DNA of 64,000 bases, from assembly GCA_964404895.1 (NCBI GenBank), contig CAYOLV010000001.1, forward strand, positions 124,001 to 188,000, written 5' to 3'. Position numbers and translations under genes: made by a program. Source of the stretch: JBGSUZ01 sp964404895 (GTDB lineage Bacteria; Bacillota; Clostridia; Peptostreptococcales; Acidaminobacteraceae). A model generated the notes under the pieces. It did no database searches. It was not told where the DNA came from and saw only the letters and a program-made list of their open reading frames with translations. Shown here one piece after another: positions 15,687 through 23,189 of this stretch (its first letter is position 1; each line of letters begins with the position of its first letter).

Positions 15687-18133
15687 GAGCGTCTCCTCCC
15701 CGGTTCCATTATTTTAAGCACTAAGACGGTGACTAAATAGAGAAGTGCAAAACTGAGTCCAATGCTCAGGGACATGCTGATGATCATGGTGGGTTCGGTG
15801 CTGTCTGACAATAAATTAAACATAATGCCAGGGTAATTGAAGAGATATTCCACCACAATAAGGTTGGAGAAAATCAGCATAATAATCGTCTTAGAGACCT
15901 CCAGTATTTTGACAAAACCTACTCTGGAAAAATGATAGAGGTAAATCCGACGGGTATTAAATCCTTTGTATCTCAAGAATTTGACGTAGTCCTTTTGTTT
16001 TTCGTCTTCTAGCGCAACAAAGACCACTCGGGCAATATAAATGATTGGAATAATGGTTAAGGCTAGCAGTGGCATAAAGTAGATTCGTAAAAATTCAGGG
16101 TCAATCCACGAAGCGGTCAAGGGGTGCTTGGACAAGACGACCACGGCAACCATACTGACAAATGCCACTAAAACGTCGGGAATAGAATAGAGCACAATAC
16201 TGATAAAGGTGGAAAGACTGCCGGATTTTCTATTGAAATAGGCATCCATTAAACCTTTCAACAAGCCTAAGGTGATGGAAATGCCCAGTCCCCAAAAGAC
16301 GAGAATCAGACTGCGTTTTAAATAAAGACCTATTTCTTTGTAAATTCCCATATCTGTAAAAGTCAAAGAATTCAGGAACATGAGCATGCCTGCATAGCTC
16401 TGTCTCAGGGTTTCGTAGAGAGAGAAATTGGTCACATAAGAGGTGCCCACAGCTCTCATATTAGCATCTGGAGGGATGCTGAGAATTAAGTTCACGACCA
16501 GTAGAGAGATGAGGAAAGGCAGGGCATTTTGAATAAACTTACTTAGAAGCTTGTAAATCACCTGCTCATTAAGCCGATGAATCCATAGTGGTGCAACTTC
16601 AGCCTCGATCATTTTCCGAGGGGCGACACTGAAGTGAATAAGTAAAAGAAGGATAAAGAGCACGATCAGGTGTTCATTTTTAATAAAAGCATAGTCGTGC
16701 TCTTTGTAAATTTGTAAGTTCATATGACCTAAAAATACTTGACTGACCGACTCTAAACTTTGAGCATCCAAATTGGAGAGGTCGTCGTGGAGGCTACCCA
16801 AACTTTCGCCGGAATGAGCTGTCGCTAGTGAGGACAAAGTAATGTAAGCGTTTTCAGCGGTTTTAAAAAATCCATAGCGATTAAAATGGGGGTAAACCGT
16901 TTCTCCTTTTGGAATAAGGGGCGCTGGGAAACGATCTAAGTTGTTGTAGAGTTGATGCACCAACATGCGGTCGAAGTCGTTGTAAGTATTATAGCCTAAT
17001 ACAGTGCCTTCGCTCTCTTTAACGCCTAAGGCTTCCACAATCCAATTGGCGTTGTGGTCGTAGCGGCTATTAAAGTAGTCAGCGGTAATCTTACTGGATT
17101 GGTCAGAAACTGAAAGCCCTGACAAGAAGACGAAGTTTAGATCATGGTCAGGTATATTATTTTGAAGGCTGGCGGTTCTAGCCAGTTCAAGGAGCATCGC
17201 TGTTGAGGCACCACCGTCGGATACGCCGGGGTATACCTTGCCACTGGCAGAAAGTCCATTACCGTCGTAGTGGGTCACCCAATTAGTGGCTTTTAAAGGA
17301 TCTTTTCCGGGGAGGGTCACAATATAATTAAGAGCTGTGACGGTTTCGTAGTTCAGAGGGGCGTGAAGGGTGACTTTGGGAATGATGCCAAAGTATTGGT
17401 CTTCAAATTGTCCTGTTAAACCACTTGCCTGAGTGTTTTTATAGCCGGGAAGGGCGGTATTGCCAGAATAGGTTCTCAATTTTTCCGCAAAGCCTGCACT
17501 GATTTCGGCGCAGAAAAAGTCGGCGCCCAGTTTGTGTCTGAGGTCATAAGATTTTTGATCCAATGTTTTCGGTGGAACGTAACCTGAATAGACAGGGCCT
17601 GTGGTCTGATATAGAATTCCTTTTGCCCCTGAACTCCGCACGTATTCTATTTGATCCTGTGTGAGATTAATGGTTTTGATAATGATGATTTTATCTTTCA
17701 GCAGTTGGGGTGAGACCTCGTAATAATCGCTGCCCAAGTAGATTAAATCACCAGAATAATCCATAGAGGTGCCATAATAATCTGCATCGGGACGAAAATC
17801 TTTGTAGACCTCAAAGGTTTCCCCAGAAGCCAGTCGGATGTAACTATGAGTGTCCCAATGGGGGAGCAAAATTTGTGTTGAAAGGGTTTGATATGTAAGT
17901 TTTTCAGTTTTAAAATAGTTTTCTAAGTAGGATGCAGTAAGTTTGTGCCCCTCGCCTTCAAGTCCGCGCCCTTTTAATTCTGGCTGACTGAGGTGTTGGG
18001 TCATTTCTAATACCCGATCCATGGAAAATAAGGTTTCGTCAAATCGACTATGACCTCTCATTAAAGCAAGGGCAAAAACCAAGGCGATGGAAATAGCAAA
18101 AGGCAGGGCAATCCGCAGGTGCTGTTTTCTCAT
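15683..18133 (-). CDS. M28 peptidase-like domain fused to a DppB-type ABC permease
   Basis: An 816-residue fusion, first gene of the operon. After a membrane anchor (about residues 8-26) comes an external domain of about 450 residues. It has a PA-like insert (SSGAKGILYQTTGPVYSGY) and an M28 core with HYDGNG and GVSDGGAST, matching the first His and Asp ligands of M28 aminopeptidases. The Glu-Glu pair is replaced (FVFLSGLS) and the next Asp is a Glu (VEALG), so it is probably not catalytic. From about 495 onwards come membrane helices and a DppB-type permease with an EAA-like loop (DYVKFLRYKGFNTRRIYLYH) and EYLFNYPGIMFNLLSDS. Start ATG 18133 follows GAGAGG. Substrate is probably peptide-like (inference). 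Confidence 0.82.
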   Translation of the reverse strand: MRKQHLRIALPFAISIALVFALALMRGHSRFDETLFSMDRVLEMTQHLSQPELKGRGLEGEGHKLTASYLENYFKTEKLTYQTLSTQILLPHWDTHSYIRLASGETFEVYKDFRPDADYYGTSMDYSGDLIYLGSDYYEVSPQLLKDKIIIIKTINLTQDQIEYVRSSGAKGILYQTTGPVYSGYVPPKTLDQKSYDLRHKLGADFFCAEISAGFAEKLRTYSGNTALPGYKNTQASGLTGQFEDQYFGIIPKVTLHAPLNYETVTALNYIVTLPGKDPLKATNWVTHYDGNGLSASGKVYPGVSDGGASTAMLLELARTASLQNNIPDHDLNFVFLSGLSVSDQSSKITADYFNSRYDHNANWIVEALGVKESEGTVLGYNTYNDFDRMLVHQLYNNLDRFPAPLIPKGETVYPHFNRYGFFKTAENAYITLSSLATAHSGESLGSLHDDLSNLDAQSLESVSQVFLGHMNLQIYKEHDYAFIKNEHLIVLFILLLLIHFSVAPRKMIEAEVAPLWIHRLNEQVIYKLLSKFIQNALPFLISLLVVNLILSIPPDANMRAVGTSYVTNFSLYETLRQSYAGMLMFLNSLTFTDMGIYKEIGLYLKRSLILVFWGLGISITLGLLKGLMDAYFNRKSGSLSTFISIVLYSIPDVLVAFVSMVAVVVLSKHPLTASWIDPEFLRIYFMPLLALTIIPIIYIARVVFVALEDEKQKDYVKFLRYKGFNTRRIYLYHFSRVGFVKILEVSKTIIMLIFSNLIVVEYLFNYPGIMFNLLSDSTEPTMIISMSLSIGLSFALLYLVTVLVLKIMEPGRRRS

Positions 18134-18295
18134 AGGAACCTCTCATGTATTAGACATTTTTATACTGGGTCAATTAATATTATCAAATATTCTGAAAATT
18201 TAATGTTAAATAATTGCAACATACTGGGGGTTGTTAGGGGTATAGGGTAGCGATATACTGTATATAGAACACTTATTGACAGAAAGGAAGGCGTT

Positions 18296-18565
18296 ATGTT
18301 TACAGAAATGAGTATCTTTGAAATACTGATGTTGTTATGTTTTGGAGCAGCTTGGCCCTTTTCAATTTACAAGTCTTACACGTCCAAATCCGTTGCGGGG
18401 AAAAGCGGTTATTTTCTTGTGATTTTGATGGTAGGCTATGTTGCAGGTATTTTGAATAAAGTATTCTATAACTATGATCAGGTCATTTACTTATATATTT
18501 TGAATTTAGGAATGGTATTTACAGATTTTATGCTGTTCCAAAGAAATTTGAGAAGAGCCAAGTAG
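18296..18565 (+). CDS. Small three-helix membrane protein, PQ-loop/SemiSWEET-like
   Basis: An 89-residue protein with three predicted membrane helices. The segment GAAWPFSIYKSYTSKSVAGKS resembles the PQ-loop region of SemiSWEET-type half-transporters, in which three helices form one half of a dimeric pore, though the proline motif is WP rather than PQ. ATG follows AAAGGAAGG. It is 9 bases from the next gene, so the two are probably co-transcribed. The function is not established for this family; transport is a tentative reading. Confidence 0.6.
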   Translation: MFTEMSIFEILMLLCFGAAWPFSIYKSYTSKSVAGKSGYFLVILMVGYVAGILNKVFYNYDQVIYLYILNLGMVFTDFMLFQRNLRRAK

Positions 18566-18574
18566 GAGGCATAT

Positions 18575-19003
18575 ATGAAAAGAGTTGCAGTTGCAGCAAA
18601 TTTAGGGGTCATTGCAGAACATTTTTCGGAAGCTGAAGGTTTTCGAATTTACGAGTTTGACGGTACCACAATTCATGTCGTAGATTATTTGGAAAATGAT
18701 TCAGACTTAAAAGGAAAGTTACCAGAACAGTTAAATCTATTGGAAGTCGGCGAAATACTTGCTGGGGGCATTGGTGTTGGTCAATTGGAAAAGTTGACTA
18801 AAGCAGGCATTCAAGTCATTTCAGGACTCAGCGGAGACGTTTCAGAAGCGATTCTTCATTACCATAGAGGTGAAATTTTAGAAAATAAAGCTGCTGGCAG
18901 TTGCGGCAGCTCATGTGGCTGTGGTTCACAGGGGCAAGAGTTGAGCTGTGGCTGCGGTTCTTCAGGCGAAGTCAGTGCATGTGGTTGTGGTGGCTGTAAG
19001 TAA
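18575..19003 (+). CDS. NifX/NifB-type dinitrogenase cofactor domain protein with Cys-rich tail
   Basis: A 142-residue protein. Residues 1-105 match the dinitrogenase iron-molybdenum cofactor biosynthesis fold (NifX/NafY/MTH1175-like): KRVAVAANLGVIAEHFSEAEGFRIYEF, then LAGGIGVGQLEKLTKAGIQV. The tail, about residues 108-142, holds eight cysteines in Gly/Ser-rich CGC repeats ending CGCGGCK, a likely metal or Fe-S binding region. No nitrogenase genes are nearby, so a general metal-cluster carrier or storage role is more likely than nitrogen fixation. ATG follows TAGGAGG. It lies just downstream of the PQ-loop-like gene. Confidence 0.8.
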   Translation: MKRVAVAANLGVIAEHFSEAEGFRIYEFDGTTIHVVDYLENDSDLKGKLPEQLNLLEVGEILAGGIGVGQLEKLTKAGIQVISGLSGDVSEAILHYHRGEILENKAAGSCGSSCGCGSQGQELSCGCGSSGEVSACGCGGCK

Positions 19004-19048
19004 GGGAAATTAATTAAACGGACGTTTAAACTCAAAAGCAAGGCGACA

Positions 19049-19074
19049 AAAAAGAGAGGCTAAATGCCTCTCTC
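19049..19074 (-). terminator. Intrinsic terminator for the GNAT gene
   Basis: AGAGAGGC (19053-19060) pairs with GCCTCTCT (19066-19073). Read on the minus strand, the stem is followed by a TTTTTT tract, placing it downstream of the acetyltransferase gene. Confidence 0.75.
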
Positions 19075-19126
19075 AATGTTACGTCTCAGTTTTAAGCGCT
19101 GGTTACTGATGTTCAGTTCCTTTGTG

Positions 19127-19645
19127 TTATTCGCTTTCACCATTTGCTTCATGTTCGCCATGTTCCACATGTGCCTCATGTTCAAAGTGATAACTTAGAG
19201 CGATTTCATCATCTATCATGTTCCCAGTAGGTTCAAAGCCCAGCTTCTTATAAAAAGCTTCAGGCCCATCAACACCGGGGAGGCAGCTGGTGATCAGTTC
19301 ATGGGCATTTGGCAAAGTTTGGACATAATCAATGACCATTTCTAAGGCTTCTCTGCCATAACCCTTGCCCTGATAACGGCCATCGATCATCAAACGCCAT
19401 AAAAAGTATTCGGGTTTGCTTTCGTCAAGGTCAAGCATAACAAAGCCCACAGGCTGTTCCTTTAAATAAATGCCTTTGAACCAAGCTGTTTTAGAGTAGT
19501 GTGCTTGTGCAATCGAGACTGAGTTTGGCGCAACACACTTTTTTTGCGACGTCAGAACGTCCAGTTTCATGATTTCTATTAAATTATGTTCAGTTATATC
19601 CCGAAGTGTGACTTGATGAGCCACGCTAAACATTTCTTGTGCCAT
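19127..19645 (-). CDS. GNAT family acetyltransferase with His-rich tail
   Basis: A 172-residue acetyltransferase resembling diamine/spermidine N-acetyltransferases: VTLRDITEHNLIEIMKLDV at the N-terminus, LWRLMIDGRYQGKGYGREALEMVID as the acetyl-CoA motif, then GPEAFYKKLGFEPTG. The last 20 residues are rich in His and Glu (HFEHEAHVEHGEHE), unlike usual family members, and could bind metal. Start ATG 19645 follows GGAGGTGCACT. It is monocistronic with a terminator downstream. Confidence 0.82.
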   Translation of the reverse strand: MAQEMFSVAHQVTLRDITEHNLIEIMKLDVLTSQKKCVAPNSVSIAQAHYSKTAWFKGIYLKEQPVGFVMLDLDESKPEYFLWRLMIDGRYQGKGYGREALEMVIDYVQTLPNAHELITSCLPGVDGPEAFYKKLGFEPTGNMIDDEIALSYHFEHEAHVEHGEHEANGESE

Positions 19646-19743
19646 AGTGCACCTCCATTTGGAAAAAGAATGTGAGTCTGTTCATTTGTCTAAAGGGTAT
19701 AAACCATTTAAACTCAGTAAATTGTATGCCTTCTGACTTGAAT

Positions 19744-19774
19744 TTGTCAATTCTAATGTCAAAAGTGCTATAAT
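19744..19774 (+). promoter_or_regulatory. Probable promoter
   Basis: TTGTCA (19744-19749) and TATAAT (19769-19774) with 19 bases between them, 45 bases before the gene at 19820. The spacing is longer than ideal, but the -10 box is perfect. Confidence 0.45.
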
Positions 19775-19819
19775 GTGAACTGATTTATTCATAAATGTAG
19801 TTTCAGGAGGTACCGTTTC

Positions 19820-20281
19820 ATGTACGATATAAGAGATATACTCAATAAAGCCATTGCCATTACCCTAAAGCGCAAAGAGGTATATGGAAAAGTATTGGAA
19901 AATACGCCAGACCCAAGATTGCGGATTATGATACAAATTATGATTTCAAGATTGGATCAAGATGTGAACTATTATGAAAATATCATTAAAGAGTTGAATC
20001 TAGGAGAGATAGAGCCAATTGATTTTGGAATTTATGATACAATAGCTTCACTCATCAACCAATTTGTCAGAACCTTGACAGTCCCAAAGTGCAAAAATAA
20101 AAAAGAGTTTTTAAATTATGTAATTCAAGGGGAATCTGCCGTACTGGCATTGGCAATGGATATACAAGGCCGTTTGACTCAAGCAGAGGGACGCACCGAC
20201 AGTCAGGCCTATCTGATCCTATCTAAAGCCATATTACACAAACGTTTTAAAATTCAAGAGTTGGAATATTATAAGGAGTAA
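19820..20281 (+). CDS. Uncharacterised helical protein
   Basis: A 153-residue, almost wholly helical soluble protein, possibly a four-helix bundle. It has no membrane segment and no recognisable catalytic motif. Helices would span about residues 2-28, 32-60, 70-88 and 95-150. It resembles ferritin-like or bacterial cross-talk bundles only in pattern; the Glu-x-x-His metal ligands of ferritins are absent. ATG follows AGGAGG. It lies 6 bases before the solute-binding-protein gene, so it is the first gene of the ABC importer operon and may take part in that system. Not recognised beyond this. Confidence 0.6.
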   Translation: MYDIRDILNKAIAITLKRKEVYGKVLENTPDPRLRIMIQIMISRLDQDVNYYENIIKELNLGEIEPIDFGIYDTIASLINQFVRTLTVPKCKNKKEFLNYVIQGESAVLALAMDIQGRLTQAEGRTDSQAYLILSKAILHKRFKIQELEYYKE

Positions 20282-20287
20282 ACAAAA

Positions 20288-21616
20288 ATGAAAAAGAAAA
20301 GACTATTGATTTTTACACTGATTTTAAGTTTGCTGTTAAGCACTCAAAGTGCTTTTGCGGCAGAAGTTTACAAGGGTTCAAGCCCTATTGTCAAAGGCAA
20401 GACGGTAGCCACTATTAAAAGCGGCAATGTGTTGATGGTACCTGCCAAAGAGGTATTTACAGGTCTTGGTTTAAAAGTGACCTATGACACAGCGGCTAAA
20501 AAAATGACTGTTAAAGGAACGAACCGTACTTTTGAGTTTTGGTCAGGGAAGAAATATTTCAAAGCAGGAACTGTAAATTTGAACATGGACGCTTCTGCGA
20601 TTGTGGTTAAAAATGTGTTCTATGTCCCAGCCCATGTCGTCGGTCAAGTCAGTGGCTACGAGGCTAAAATGTCTGGGGGTAAATTGACTTTAACTACAGC
20701 AAAACAAACCCCAATCAACGTGGGCACTATTGCTGGTCCAACAGGCATCGCCATGGCCAAATTGATGAATGAAAATTACTTAGGGGAACAAGCTAAAGTT
20801 AATTATGCCATTGAGTCTAACGCACAGCTTTTACCAGCGAAGCTTTTGAAAAAAGAATTGGACATTGCCTTTGTACCAACCAATATGGCGTCAATTGTCT
20901 ACAATAAATCTAAAGGAGAAGTGGTTCTCCTCTCAACCAATATTTGGGGTCTTCTTTCAGTGGTGACCACAGATCCAAAAATTAAAACCTGGAGCGACTT
21001 AAAAGGCAAGCAAGTGGACATTTTTGGTCAAGGTGCTACCCCTGAAATAGCTTTCAGAAGCCTTGCAGAAAGTCACAACTTGGATCTAAAAAAAGATTTA
21101 TCTTTTAAAATGGCTTATGACACACCGGGAACCCTTGTGGCAGCCCTAGCTTCAGGTAAGACGAAAGATGGCGTAGGCGTACTGGCAGAACCTTTCACCA
21201 GCATGCTCCTTGCTAAAAATAAAAACGCTAGAATTTTGGCAGACTTCCAAACAGAGTGGAAACGCAATTATGAGTCAGATTTCCCAATGAGCTCCATTGT
21301 GGTGAGAAAAGAATTCCTCAACGAGCACCCTGAAATAGTCAGTGCCTTTGTGAGAGAGTTTTCCAACACTTTGACTTATGCCAATAAAAACCCAAAAGAA
21401 ATTGGTAAATTTGTAAAAATGCTTCCTGAGTTGCCGTTTGAATCTTCTATAGTGGCGGCCTCAATTCCAAGAAGTGATTTTAGATATGTGAGTGCAGTCA
21501 ATGCCAAAAAGGCAGTGAGCAAATACTTGCAAATTCTATATTTATTCGATAAAGCAACCATCGGGGGCAAAATGCCTGAGAAAGATTTCTACACAACGAT
21601 TCCAGTCACTTACTAA
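20288..21616 (+). CDS. ABC substrate-binding protein with N-terminal copper-amine-oxidase-type domain
   Basis: A 442-residue secreted protein. The signal peptide covers residues 1-24 (ends QSAFAA). A copper amine oxidase N-terminal-like domain follows at about 30-135 (VLMVPAKEVFTGLGLKVTYD, VFYVPAHVVGQVSGYEA), a module common in clostridial surface proteins and not itself an oxidase. Residues about 140-442 form a NitT/TauT/NMT1-type binding protein (INVGTIAGPTGIAMAKLM, LDIAFVPTNMASIVYN, TWSDLKGKQVDIFG). There is no lipobox, so anchoring may depend on the first domain. The permease and ATPase genes follow directly. The ligand is not evident. Confidence 0.85.
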   Translation: MKKKRLLIFTLILSLLLSTQSAFAAEVYKGSSPIVKGKTVATIKSGNVLMVPAKEVFTGLGLKVTYDTAAKKMTVKGTNRTFEFWSGKKYFKAGTVNLNMDASAIVVKNVFYVPAHVVGQVSGYEAKMSGGKLTLTTAKQTPINVGTIAGPTGIAMAKLMNENYLGEQAKVNYAIESNAQLLPAKLLKKELDIAFVPTNMASIVYNKSKGEVVLLSTNIWGLLSVVTTDPKIKTWSDLKGKQVDIFGQGATPEIAFRSLAESHNLDLKKDLSFKMAYDTPGTLVAALASGKTKDGVGVLAEPFTSMLLAKNKNARILADFQTEWKRNYESDFPMSSIVVRKEFLNEHPEIVSAFVREFSNTLTYANKNPKEIGKFVKMLPELPFESSIVAASIPRSDFRYVSAVNAKKAVSKYLQILYLFDKATIGGKMPEKDFYTTIPVTY

Positions 21617-21630
21617 AAGGTGGTCTTACT

Positions 21631-22479
21631 TTGAGTTTTATAAATAGGTCTCCCCAAAATAGTGGCTTAACCAACAGCCCCTCAAAAAACAAGTCCGATA
21701 ATAACTTGAAAGCATTGCAATACCAGAGTATTGTTGCATCTATTGTCTTTATATTTGTTCTTTGGTATTTTGCGGCGAAGAGCATCGGAACGGACTTAAT
21801 TTTACCAACACCTGTGGCAGTGATGACGCGAATGGCTGAAATTGTTCAAGGGGAAACCTTCTGGGCAATCATTGGGGGTTCTATGCGACATGTCCTTCTA
21901 GGATTCCTTATTGCTCTTGGTGCAGGCATGCTCTCAGGACTTCTGTCAGGCTTATTCGTCCAAGTGAATTGGTTTTTCTACCCTTGGATTCAGCTCTTAA
22001 GAGCTACCCCAGTCATGAGTTTTATTCTCTATTTGATTTTATTTGTGCCAACCCCTTATATTGCAGTATGGGTAGCGTTTTTTATAGTCTTTCCTATCAT
22101 TCATACCAATGTGTTGGAAGGCTTTAAGTCTGTAGACCCTAAATTACTGGAGATGGCAGAGCTTTATCGTGTGCCGTTAAAAAAACAGCTGAGACGGATT
22201 TATTGGCCTTCCCTATTTCCTTATTTGATGGCGGCATGTGTCACGGGTATGGGGATTAACATCAAAGCGGTGATTACGGCGGAAACCTTAGCACTCCCAG
22301 AGTTTTCCATCGGAACAGAAATGTTTAGTGCTCGAAATTACCTAGAGACGGATCGAATCTTGGCTTGGACGATTATTATTATAGTGATTGCGGTTCTTAT
22401 GGATTTGATTTTAGTGGGTATTCGAAGAGGTGTGACAAAAAGGAGAAAACGCCATGTCGTACAGCGTAGAGAAGCTTAA
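21631..22479 (+). CDS. NitT/TauT-type ABC permease
   Basis: A 282-residue membrane subunit. After a polar N-terminus of about 30 residues there are six predicted helices. The EAA loop is at about 170-190 (KLLEMAELYRVPLKKQLRRIYWP), typical of SsuC/TauC-type permeases. The TTG start at 21631 follows AAGGTGG. It overlaps the ATPase gene by 26 bases. Together with the preceding binding protein and the following ATPase it makes a complete importer for a small organic or anionic solute of unknown identity. Confidence 0.87.
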   Translation: MSFINRSPQNSGLTNSPSKNKSDNNLKALQYQSIVASIVFIFVLWYFAAKSIGTDLILPTPVAVMTRMAEIVQGETFWAIIGGSMRHVLLGFLIALGAGMLSGLLSGLFVQVNWFFYPWIQLLRATPVMSFILYLILFVPTPYIAVWVAFFIVFPIIHTNVLEGFKSVDPKLLEMAELYRVPLKKQLRRIYWPSLFPYLMAACVTGMGINIKAVITAETLALPEFSIGTEMFSARNYLETDRILAWTIIIIVIAVLMDLILVGIRRGVTKRRKRHVVQRREA

Positions 22480-23173
22480 TTTTTCTTACGATCAACAAGA
22501 GACGGTGTTGGATTCACTGGATTTTGAACTGAATGAAAATGAGATCTTTTGTATATTAGGTCCTTCGGGTTGTGGCAAAACCACTTTGCTTAGACTTCTT
22601 GCAGGACTGTTGAAACCTTCCAGTGGGAGTATAGACCCTTATTTTGATGGAGAAAAGAGTTTCTTGTTCCAAGAGTCAAGGCTGTTGCCTTGGTATACGG
22701 TCTATGAGAATTTGGTGTTCACAACAGAGCATCATTTGAACAGAACGCAAATGGAAGAACAGATTGAACATTATTTAAAAGCGGTAAGACTTTGGGAGTA
22801 TAAAGATCACTACCCAGACGAACTCAGCGGTGGCATGCAACAGCGGATTGCCATTGTGAGAGGGTTTCTCTATCCTGCCCAGTTGATGCTTTTAGATGAA
22901 CCTTTTAAGTCGCTAGACATTGAGATCAAACTCAGCGTTATGGAGACATTCAAAAACCTCTGGCGTGAAACGCCAAAAACCGTGGTGATGATTACCCACG
23001 ACGCTATGGCGGCGTCTCTTCTCGGAGACCGGGTCATGATTTTGTCAGAAAAGCCAACGAAGGCTGTGGCGACGCTCGATAACCCTGTCCCAAAAGAAGA
23101 ACGCAAAATTCAACATCCAGAGGTTGGTCAGTTTCAAAGTCAGCTTTACAGCTACTTTGTAAACTTAATTTAG
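22454..23173 (+). CDS. NitT/TauT-type ABC ATPase
   Basis: A 239-residue ATP-binding subunit with Walker A GPSGCGKTT, Q-loop LFQESRLLPW, signature LSGGMQQR, Walker B LMLLDEP and switch ITHD. The FQESRLLPW segment is characteristic of the SsuB/TauB group. The start overlaps the permease gene. A terminator lies about 45 bases beyond the stop, within the end of the convergent aminopeptidase gene. Confidence 0.9.
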   Translation: MSYSVEKLNFSYDQQETVLDSLDFELNENEIFCILGPSGCGKTTLLRLLAGLLKPSSGSIDPYFDGEKSFLFQESRLLPWYTVYENLVFTTEHHLNRTQMEEQIEHYLKAVRLWEYKDHYPDELSGGMQQRIAIVRGFLYPAQLMLLDEPFKSLDIEIKLSVMETFKNLWRETPKTVVMITHDAMAASLLGDRVMILSEKPTKAVATLDNPVPKEERKIQHPEVGQFQSQLYSYFVNLI

Positions 23174-23189
23174 CTTCATTGCATAGGGT

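Noticed and set aside
18575..19003. Nitrogen-fixation gene
   Set aside because: The NifX-type domain is shared by many non-nitrogenase proteins and no nif genes are near.
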